A stretch of DNA of 64,000 nt from Corynebacterium lubricantis DSM 45231 (GTDB lineage Bacteria > Actinomycetota > Actinomycetes > Mycobacteriales > Mycobacteriaceae): the NCBI RefSeq assembly GCF_000379425.1, contig NZ_KB902193.1:160795-224794 (forward strand), in the 5' to 3' direction. Of the stretch, positions 26,338-32,589 are shown piece by piece. Within the stretch, counting starts at the first letter, position 1; each line of letters starts with the position of its first letter. A program made the translations under genes and the position numbers. The notes under the pieces were generated by a model. The model did not search any database. It was given only the letters and a program-made list of their open reading frames with translations, and had not been told where the DNA came from.

Positions 26338-27165
26338 GTGCTGGTAACTAGAAGTTACGAAAACGATGAAGTTGTACCAGAGCACATTAGAACTAAATAC
26401 GATTGGCTGGAGACAAATAATGCCGCTGCGATTTTGCAGGCCACGTCCCCAGAAGAGTATGCAGATTTAATGGCGGTGCTTGAAACCTTTGAGTTAGTGC
26501 CTAATCAGTGGATGGTTAAGGGAGGAAACCGTGGCGAAATTCCTGACATCTTAGACGGGCTTTTTAGAACTAGAGGTTGGAAAGAAACACGTATTGATAC
26601 AGAAGTAAAGGGCTACCTGTATACAAACTTTGTAAAGCGTGGCGGGAACTATGACCCGCAGGACGTCACTGAAGTTGAGTCTGTTTACAGCGAAGGCTTT
26701 CGCGTGGACAACCACAAGGGCCGCGTAATCGTAGACGTGGAATGGAACGCGAAGGACGGAAACCTCGACCGCGACCTTGCTGCATACCGTTCGTGGCATG
26801 AATTAGGGCTTATAAATGGGGCCGCGATTATTACTAAGTCACGTGCTGAATTGCTGGAACTGGCCCGAAGGCTCTATGTTCGTTACCAACGTCGGTTACC
26901 TGAAGAAAAGCGGCATGCGAAGTTCAATCCATCGTTGCCTGATGAGGCTCAACTTAAGAAATTCAAACTGCCAATTGACCTCACAACTTCAACTGTTACA
27001 GCCTTTGATAAAGCCGAGATTAGGGTAAAACGCCAAGGCGCAGGGACTTGTCCTATTCTCATTGTTGGAGTGGGGCCGGGTGCATGGAGTGGGGATGAGT
27101 TCACCGGCGATGATGAAAGACCACAACACGTTAGCCCCGATGGGTGGATCAGTACCGTAGATTGA
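26338..27165 (+). CDS. BglII-family type II restriction endonuclease
   Basis: A 275-residue protein starting at GTG 26338, with AAAGGGAGG five bases upstream. The stretch FRVDNHKGRVIVDVEWNAKD, followed by GNLDRDLAAYRSWHELGLINGAAIITK, matches the BglII family core; Asp124, Glu135 and Asn137 occupy the places of the metal-binding acidic residues and E-x-Q motif (alignment by eye). BglII cuts AGATCT. The predicted specificity here is supported by AGATCT being used in the control region between it and its methyltransferase. The 146-base gap before it (26192-26337) holds a CTCACC/GGTGAG hairpin and no obvious gene. Confidence 0.85.
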   Translation: MLVTRSYENDEVVPEHIRTKYDWLETNNAAAILQATSPEEYADLMAVLETFELVPNQWMVKGGNRGEIPDILDGLFRTRGWKETRIDTEVKGYLYTNFVKRGGNYDPQDVTEVESVYSEGFRVDNHKGRVIVDVEWNAKDGNLDRDLAAYRSWHELGLINGAAIITKSRAELLELARRLYVRYQRRLPEEKRHAKFNPSLPDEAQLKKFKLPIDLTTSTVTAFDKAEIRVKRQGAGTCPILIVGVGPGAWSGDEFTGDDERPQHVSPDGWISTVD

Positions 27166-27171
27166 CCAGCG

Positions 27172-27195
27172 AATAGATCTAATTAAAGATCTATT
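27172..27195. promoter_or_regulatory. Palindromic control site with two AGATCT sequences
   Basis: AATAGATCT, six bases (AATTAA), AGATCTATT: a perfect 9-bp inverted repeat whose arms each contain the BglII recognition hexamer (27175-27180 and 27187-27192). It lies 17 bases before the methyltransferase ATG, in the space where its promoter must be. A TAGCCT at 27200-27205 could serve as -10 of a leaderless transcript. Likely operator for the methyltransferase HTH domain, or methylation-sensitive promoter. Confidence 0.7.
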
Positions 27196-27211
27196 GTGGT
27201 AGCCTGTGCGC

Positions 27212-28087
27212 ATGAGTAATAAGCGAACTAAGGCTGAGCCATTGCGCCCTGACCTTGAACCAGCGCCGTTGCCTGAAGTGGTGGGCGGGTTCTCGACTGT
27301 TTTAGCGGACCCGCCTTGGAGGTTCCAGAACCGCACAGGGAAAGTTGCCCCTGAACACCGTCGATTAGATCGTTATTCAACGATGACCCTGGAAGATATA
27401 AAAAGCATTCCAGTCAACGACGTAACGGCAAATAATGCTCATTTGTATTTGTGGGTACCTAACGCCCTTTTGCCAGAAGGCATACAGGTGATGGAGGCCT
27501 GGGGCTTTCGCTATGTCTCGAACATTGTATGGGCCAAACGTCGTAAAGACGGTGGACCAGATGGGCGTGGAGTTGGTTTTTACTTCCGTAACGTCACAGA
27601 GTTAATTCTTTTTGGAGTTAAGGGAAGTATGCGCACCCTCCCACCCGCGCGTAGCCAAGTCAACATGATTGAAACTCGTAAACGAGAGCATTCTCGCAAG
27701 CCCGATGAACAGTATGACCTGATTGAAGCGTGTTCCCCCGGCCCCTATTTAGAAATGTTTGCGCGGTACCCGCGTGACGGTTGGACTGTGTGGGGAGATG
27801 AATCAGATTCTGAACTGAAGCCGCGCGGTGTAGTGCATAAAGGCTACGGCGGGGGCGAGATTGATTCGTCGCAAATGAAACTGGCAATGCCTGACGCAGG
27901 TGTTCGGGTAAGCGCTGAATCACGCGCTGCGACCGCTCGTGCATTGCGAGACGAGTATGAAAACGGTAGTTCGTTGCGAGATTTAGCAGCAGACTATGGC
28001 TATAGCCTCCAAAAGGTTCGCACACTACTTGAAGAGGCCGGGGCTGAGTTTCGACGGCGTGGACGTAGCCCCAAAATGGCCGAATAA
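27212..28087 (+). CDS. MT-A70-family adenine DNA methyltransferase with C-terminal HTH
   Basis: A 291-residue protein from ATG 27212 (an in-frame GTG at 27206 is possible; no ribosome site is visible, so it may be leaderless). The catalytic motif DPPW is at residues 33-36, in the MT-A70 context VLADPPWRFQNRTGK. WVPNALLPEGIQVMEAWGF, NIVWAKRRKDG and ELILFGVKGS are further family landmarks. The last 50 residues (SSLRDLAADYGYSLQKVRTL, then LEEAGAEFRRRGRS) form a helix-turn-helix like those of stand-alone actinobacterial HTH proteins. It should protect AGATCT as N6-methyladenine and may repress its own operon through the palindrome in front of it. Confidence 0.88.
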   Translation: MSNKRTKAEPLRPDLEPAPLPEVVGGFSTVLADPPWRFQNRTGKVAPEHRRLDRYSTMTLEDIKSIPVNDVTANNAHLYLWVPNALLPEGIQVMEAWGFRYVSNIVWAKRRKDGGPDGRGVGFYFRNVTELILFGVKGSMRTLPPARSQVNMIETRKREHSRKPDEQYDLIEACSPGPYLEMFARYPRDGWTVWGDESDSELKPRGVVHKGYGGGEIDSSQMKLAMPDAGVRVSAESRAATARALRDEYENGSSLRDLAADYGYSLQKVRTLLEEAGAEFRRRGRSPKMAE

Positions 28088-28141
28088 TCCAAAGGCCAAA
28101 ATGTAGCCCGGCGCGTGGGGCGCGGGGGTGAGCGTGACTTT

Positions 28142-28160
28142 TAAGGGAAAGTTAAGGGAA
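28142..28160 (+). repeat. Right arm-type repeat
   Basis: Exact copy of the 19-bp sequence at 20990-21008, same orientation, 65 bases inside attR. The 28088-28225 tail of the element contains nothing else recognisable. Confidence 0.65.
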
Positions 28161-28225
28161 TGACGATAGATTAATGGGATAAAAATAGTACCTGAAATGG
28201 CATTATACCCTAATTTGGTTCCATA

Positions 28226-28240
28226 CCCGCCGTCTCCGCA
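28226..28240 (+). repeat. attR: second copy of the 15-bp core
   Basis: cccgccgtctccgca, identical to the 3' end of tRNA-Ser at 20863-20877. It marks the right boundary of the element; no tRNA body precedes it. Confidence 0.9.
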
Positions 28241-28246
28241 GGTGAA

Positions 28247-28293
28247 GTCTCGCGATATCGTTCCGGTTTCCGGCGGTGTCGCGAGATTTTTTT
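28247..28293 (+). terminator. Presumed original tRNA-Ser terminator, displaced by the element
   Basis: TCTCGCGA (28248-28255) pairs with TCGCGAGA (28279-28286), followed by seven T. In the uninterrupted chromosome it would start a few bases after the tRNA. Confidence 0.75.
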
Positions 28294-28308
28294 ATTTGAA
28301 TCTTCAAA

Positions 28309-28452
28309 GAGGTGCACTTTGCTAGATATCACCATTATCTGACCTGGGGTTTTGATTTTCGCAGTGCGTTAGGTCCGGGTAGGGCGGACCTAACGCACGA
28401 CGAAATACAAAAGCCCAGGTCGCTGTAAATAAAGTCGTGCAAAGTGCACCTC
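28309..28452. repeat. Long palindromic repeat, copy A
   Basis: A 144-bp imperfect palindrome: outer arms GAGGTGCACTTTGC/GCAAAGTGCACCTC, middle arms around ACCTGGGGTTTTGATTTTCG and its counterpart, and inner arms GCGTTAGGTCCG/CGGACCTAACGC around a 6-base loop. The same sequence, inverted and about three-quarters identical by eye, occurs at 47046-47207. No reading frame of note. It could be a MITE-like element or a structured RNA. The bases from 28453 to the iron boxes at 28552 show nothing clear. Confidence 0.75.
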
Positions 28453-28551
28453 ATGGGGCACGACCAAGGAAATTTTACCGCGGTTAAGCCGGGAAATGTG
28501 TGACTCATACCACTCTGGGTGTCCCATGAAAAGAGTTTAGGCGAGTGATAT

Positions 28552-28585
28552 TTAGCATAGCCTCACTTAGGTAAGGCTATGCTAA
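28552..28585 (+). promoter_or_regulatory. Two overlapping DtxR-type iron boxes before efeU
   Basis: 28552-28570 (TTAGCATAGCCTCACTTAG) and 28567-28585 (TTAGGTAAGGCTATGCTAA) match the 19-bp DtxR consensus TTAGGTTAGCCTAACCTAA at 14 and 15 positions. They lie 52 bases before the efeU start. Iron-loaded DtxR would shut off the operon. Confidence 0.8.
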
Positions 28586-28636
28586 CTTCTAAAACGTTAT
28601 TTGGCGGGGAATACCGTTTTAAAAGGAGAACAGCTC

Positions 28637-29623
28637 TTGTTGGTCGCAACATTTATCATTGGCCTGCGCGAAGGCCTCGAGATGTCGCTCGTCATCGGCA
28701 TCTTGCTCGCGCACCTGCGGCGCACGGGACGAAGTTACGCCGCGCCCAAAATTTGGTGGGGTGTGGGCTCAGCTGTCGTGGTGTCTTTCATCGCCGGCGC
28801 CATTCTCACGTTCGGCCGCTACTCCTTGTCCTTCAAGGCGCAAGAGATCATCGGCGGAACAATGTCCATCCTGGCCGTCGTGATGATCACCAGCATGGTG
28901 TTTTGGATGATGTCCCACGGTGCCACGCTCCAGCGTGACCTCGAAGAGTCAGTGGATAAATCAGTCGCGAAGACCGCTACTACCGCCGCTGGCTGGGGGA
29001 TCTTCTGGTTGGCCTTCGTCACCGTTGCCCGCGAGGGTCTGGAAACCACGATCATCATCTTGAGTTGGTCCTCGGCTGCGCAAGCCTTCATCGGCGCGAT
29101 CCTGGGTATCCTCATCGCCGCAGTCCTCGGCGTGTTGCTGAACCGGGGCATGGTGCGGATCAACCTGTCGGTCTTTTTCATGTGGACGGGTGGCCTGCTC
29201 ATCATTCTCGCCGCGGGCATCCTCGCCTACGGTATTCACGACCTCCAAGAAGCAGCCGTCCTTCCGGGCCCATTCTCAGGTGCGCCGATCACCCCAACCG
29301 ACCCGCTGACGGGGGCCGTGCTTGTTGGCTTCGCTAGCTCACCGTTCTGGTTGGCGGCCTACCCCTTCGGTTGGGCGTGGGATCTTTCGTCGTCAATTGC
29401 TCCCGATGGCTTCTTCGCAGCTCTGGCAAAGGGCACTGTCGGGTGGACACCGCAGATGACCTGGCTCGAGGTGACCATCTGGTTCCTCTTCATCACTGTT
29501 GCTTTGACTGCATTCCTATTCAAAGTGCGTGCTCAACTCAAAGAACGCCGAGCCGTACCGGCGAAGAAGCCGGTGCCAGTATCGACTAACACCATCGTGA
29601 AAATTAAGGAGCTCCAAGCATGA
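28637..29623 (+). CDS. efeU: Iron permease EfeU (FTR1 family)
   Basis: A 328-residue membrane protein, seven or so hydrophobic segments. It carries the two REGLE iron-translocation motifs of FTR1 permeases: FIIGLREGLEMSLV at the start and VTVAREGLETTIII around residue 135. TTG 28637 is chosen over the in-frame start at 28601 because AAAAGGAG is well placed and EfeU proteins begin directly at the first REGLE helix. It moves iron across the cytoplasmic membrane with EfeO and EfeB. The stop overlaps efeO (ATGA at 29620-29623). Regulated by the DtxR boxes upstream. Confidence 0.92.
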   Translation: MLVATFIIGLREGLEMSLVIGILLAHLRRTGRSYAAPKIWWGVGSAVVVSFIAGAILTFGRYSLSFKAQEIIGGTMSILAVVMITSMVFWMMSHGATLQRDLEESVDKSVAKTATTAAGWGIFWLAFVTVAREGLETTIIILSWSSAAQAFIGAILGILIAAVLGVLLNRGMVRINLSVFFMWTGGLLIILAAGILAYGIHDLQEAAVLPGPFSGAPITPTDPLTGAVLVGFASSPFWLAAYPFGWAWDLSSSIAPDGFFAALAKGTVGWTPQMTWLEVTIWFLFITVALTAFLFKVRAQLKERRAVPAKKPVPVSTNTIVKIKELQA

Positions 29624-30882
29624 AAACGTCCCGACTCATCTTCTCTGTCCCCGTGCTCGGAGCACTCGCGCTGACCGGTTGCGTGGCCAACTCTCCGTCG
29701 GATAGCGCGAACGCGGCCAACAACATCACTATCAACTCCACAGATTCCGAATGCGCCGTCTCTCAAGCACGGGCAGAGGCGGGCAATATCACCTTCCAGA
29801 TCACCAATGGCGGCCCGCGGACCACGGAGTTTTATGTGCTCGGAGCCGACGGGGTGCGCATCGTCGCTGAGCGAGAAAATATCGCGCCGGGCCAAACCGC
29901 CCCGCTGACGGTGTCATTGCAGGAAGGCGACTACTTCACCGCATGCAAACCCGGCATGACCGGTGCGAACGTCGGCGAAGCTTCCTTCACAGTGGCGGGC
30001 GGCGCTGCGCAGGCCGAGGGCGCCGATACTGCCCAGTCAGATCAGGTCACCACCGCCTACATGGACTTCGTGAAAACTGAGGTCGAGGCGCTGCAACCCA
30101 TGGTGAACGATTTCGCCCAGGCGTATATGCAAGGCGACGACGACACCGCCCGCGACCTCTACGCCGACGCCCGCGTGCACTACGAGCGCATCGAGCCCGT
30201 CGCCGAGGCACTCGGTGTCCTTGACCCGCGGATCGACTATCGCGAAATTGATTACCGCGCCGAGGCCCCATTGCTTGAGCAGGATAGCCCCACGTTCACC
30301 CAGTGGCTGGGTTTCCACCGCATGGAGAAGGACCTCTGGGTTCCCGCGCAAGACCAGCTGCAGCCCGACGGCACGAAGGCGTGGGACGGCTGGGAGCCTT
30401 CCATACCTGAGCAGCGCCAGGTCATCGGCCAGACACTCATCGACGATGTCGCTTTGTTGCGCGACGAAGTCAACGATCCTAGCTTCGCGACGAACCACCA
30501 GCTCTCCTTGGCCAGCATCTCCAACGGTGCGTCTGCCTTGCTAGAAGAAGTGGCCGTGACGAAAGCCACCGGTGAGGAAAACTGGTGGAGCCACCGCGAC
30601 CTGTGGGATATCCAGGCCAACGTCGAGGGCAGCCGCAAGGCCTTTGAACTCGTCGCCCCCATCGCGGAGTCTAAGGGTGCGGAGGCCACAGCCGAGATGG
30701 AGCAGATTCGCTCCGAATTTGATGCCACCCAGGCGCTTTTGGATAAGTACGGCAACCTGCAGGATGGGTTTGTCACCTATGACCAGATCACCGACAGCCA
30801 GCGACATGAGCTGATGGCGCAGATCGATGCCCTGCGCGAACCCGCCTCGAAGCTGACGAATGCGGTCCTGGCGGAAGGATAG
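29620..30882 (+). CDS. efeO: Iron-binding lipoprotein EfeO
   Basis: A 420-residue exported protein. The signal peptide ends in the lipobox LTGC (Cys at about residue 21). A cupredoxin-like domain (about 35-125: NITFQITNGGPRTTEFYVLG...) precedes an M75/imelysin-type helical domain (about 140-420) with the metal-binding HxxE in WLGFHRMEKDLW. It is the surface-anchored iron-binding partner of EfeU. Translationally coupled to efeU; efeB follows four bases after its stop. Confidence 0.93.
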   Translation: MKTSRLIFSVPVLGALALTGCVANSPSDSANAANNITINSTDSECAVSQARAEAGNITFQITNGGPRTTEFYVLGADGVRIVAERENIAPGQTAPLTVSLQEGDYFTACKPGMTGANVGEASFTVAGGAAQAEGADTAQSDQVTTAYMDFVKTEVEALQPMVNDFAQAYMQGDDDTARDLYADARVHYERIEPVAEALGVLDPRIDYREIDYRAEAPLLEQDSPTFTQWLGFHRMEKDLWVPAQDQLQPDGTKAWDGWEPSIPEQRQVIGQTLIDDVALLRDEVNDPSFATNHQLSLASISNGASALLEEVAVTKATGEENWWSHRDLWDIQANVEGSRKAFELVAPIAESKGAEATAEMEQIRSEFDATQALLDKYGNLQDGFVTYDQITDSQRHELMAQIDALREPASKLTNAVLAEG

Positions 30883-30886
30883 TGCG

Positions 30887-32191
30887 ATGGCACATGAACT
30901 AAGCGCACCCCAGGGGATGTCTCAGGGCCTGTCGCGGCGCGGTTTCCTCGCGCTGGTTGGCCTCGGCGGAGGTGGTGTTGCCGCAGGCTATCTCACCCAT
31001 GCAGCAAGCAGTGCCCACGCGGCTCCCAGCAGCGGAGGCAGGCCAGAAAGCAGCGACTTGGTCTACGATTTCTTCGGTGCTCACCAGGCAGGCATCGTGA
31101 CCCCGCAGCAAGACCAGATGCACATGGCCGCGTTTACCGTGGACGCGCAGACCACCCGCGAGGAGCTTATTGAGCTGCTGCGTGATTGGACGTTTGCTTC
31201 CTCGCGCATGACCCAAGGACTCGATGTCACCGACTCCGGTGCCTTCGGTTCGGGGCCGTATCTGCCACCCGACGACACCGGTGAGGCCCAAGGGTTCGGC
31301 TCTTTCGGGCTCACCATCACTTTTGGATTCGGGCCCTCCCTATATAAGGACTCCTCAGGCAACGATCGATTTGGCATCGCCGATCGGATGCCCATGGAGT
31401 TCACGACGCTGCCCACGATGGTCAACGACTTCATGGACCCGACCCACTCCGATGGCGATTTGTGTATCCAGGCATGCGCGCAGGATCCCCAGGTGGCGGT
31501 GCACGCGATCCGCAACCTCACCCGAATTGCCATGGGACGGGCGACGCTGAAGTGGTCGCAACTGGGCTTTGGTCGCAGTTCCTCCACCTCGGTGGAGCAG
31601 GCCACTCCGCGTAACCTCTTCGGCCTCAAAGACGGCACGAACAATCTCAAGGCCGAAGAACACGACATGCTTGATAAACATGTCTGGATCCCCGAGGCCT
31701 CCTCTGTGCCGCAGCTCGCAGGCGGCACGTACTTGATCGCGCGGCGCATCAGAATGACCATTGAGGTGTGGGACGGCGTCCGCCTCGAGGAGCAGGAACG
31801 CGTGGTGGGCCGGGATAAAGCAGAAGGCGCACCGCTGTCGGGCGGCGACGAATTCACGGCCCCGGATTTCGCAGCCCTTGGTCCTACGGGCAAGCCGCTT
31901 ATCGACGAGCGCTCCCACCTGGCACGGGTCCACCCCGACGCAAATGGTGGCATCTCGATGCTGCGCCGCGGATACAACTTCGTGGATGGAAACGATGCGC
32001 AAGGACGCCTGAATGCGGGGCTCTTCTTCATCGCCTTCGTGAACGCGCCAGACCGTTTCGCCCGAGTGCACCAAAACATGGCGCGCGACGACATGTTCAC
32101 CGAGTATCTCAAGACCACCGGATCCGCGGTCTTTCTAGTCCCGCCTGGAATCTCAGAGGGACAATATATCGGCCAGCAGGTATTCGGGTAG
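30887..32191 (+). CDS. efeB: Tat-exported DyP-type haem peroxidase EfeB
   Basis: A 434-residue protein from ATG 30887. The N-terminus has the twin-arginine motif SRRGFLALVG and an Ala-rich h-region ending near AHA. The DyP haem domain shows FGLKDGTNNLK (GxxDG family motif) and, further on, ERSHLARVHPDANGG containing a candidate proximal His. EfeB oxidises Fe(II) and has been proposed to take iron from haem. Third gene of the efeUOB operon, folded in the cytoplasm and exported through Tat. Confidence 0.93.
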   Translation: MAHELSAPQGMSQGLSRRGFLALVGLGGGGVAAGYLTHAASSAHAAPSSGGRPESSDLVYDFFGAHQAGIVTPQQDQMHMAAFTVDAQTTREELIELLRDWTFASSRMTQGLDVTDSGAFGSGPYLPPDDTGEAQGFGSFGLTITFGFGPSLYKDSSGNDRFGIADRMPMEFTTLPTMVNDFMDPTHSDGDLCIQACAQDPQVAVHAIRNLTRIAMGRATLKWSQLGFGRSSSTSVEQATPRNLFGLKDGTNNLKAEEHDMLDKHVWIPEASSVPQLAGGTYLIARRIRMTIEVWDGVRLEEQERVVGRDKAEGAPLSGGDEFTAPDFAALGPTGKPLIDERSHLARVHPDANGGISMLRRGYNFVDGNDAQGRLNAGLFFIAFVNAPDRFARVHQNMARDDMFTEYLKTTGSAVFLVPPGISEGQYIGQQVFG

Positions 32192-32213
32192 CTGGTGCTG
32201 GTGCTAAGCAGGG

Positions 32214-32537
32214 CTAAAGCTCAAAGTACAGAGGTGCGTGCAGAGAACATCCCGGGTTAAAGGGGTGCCCGCACGCACGGCAGGATGCCGCCTGAGAATA
32301 TTCCGCGTAGTCCATTTCGTGTCCGCAGGCTCCGCACAAAGCTGCGGCGGCTCCGGCAGTGGGCATGCGTCCGAACGAGTGGTCCGTATTGTCGCGGTGG
32401 CACTGAAAACAAGCCCACCACTTATGGCAAGTGGCGCAATAGTTTGCAATCACGTCGCGCTCGGAGTGGTAGTGGGCACAGCGGCCTTGCTTGTCCACAT
32501 CCGTGCCCCGAACTACTGTATTCGCAACAAAGTCCAT
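32214..32537 (-). CDS. CHY zinc-finger protein
   Basis: A 107-residue protein with clustered Cys/His pairs: GRCAHYHSERD, NYCATCHKWWACFQCH, LCGACGHEM and SCRACGHPFNPGC. This is the CHY zinc finger, expected to bind three zinc ions; the cellular role in bacteria is not established. The start at 32537 has GGGG close upstream; an ATG three codons earlier is possible. It converges on efeB (22 bases) and follows the MFS gene by 52 bases on the same strand. Confidence 0.88.
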   Translation of the reverse strand: MDFVANTVVRGTDVDKQGRCAHYHSERDVIANYCATCHKWWACFQCHRDNTDHSFGRMPTAGAAAALCGACGHEMDYAEYSQAASCRACGHPFNPGCSLHAPLYFEL

Positions 32538-32589
32538 GCGCCCCATTCTAGGAGTGCATGGACTTGTGCTGGTTCTTAGCGTTTTGTAT

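Larger units (their letters stand above)
20863..28240 (+). mobile_element. 7.4-kb integrated element resembling a phage satellite (PICI) carrying a BglII-type restriction-modification pair
   Basis: It is bounded by a 15-bp direct repeat of the tRNA-Ser 3' end, and all genes point the same way. Order: tyrosine integrase, unknown protein, excisionase-like HTH, DnaB-N-domain protein, VapE-like helicase, iteron-like repeats, tiny ORF, terminase-small-subunit-like protein, BglII-family endonuclease, MT-A70 methyltransferase with HTH. There are no capsid, portal, large terminase, tail or lysis genes. Integrase plus xis plus own replication plus TerS, without structural genes, is the plan of phage-inducible chromosomal islands. 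The DNA is visibly richer in A+T than its flanks. A decayed prophage is the alternative, but every gene present looks intact. Confidence 0.85.
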
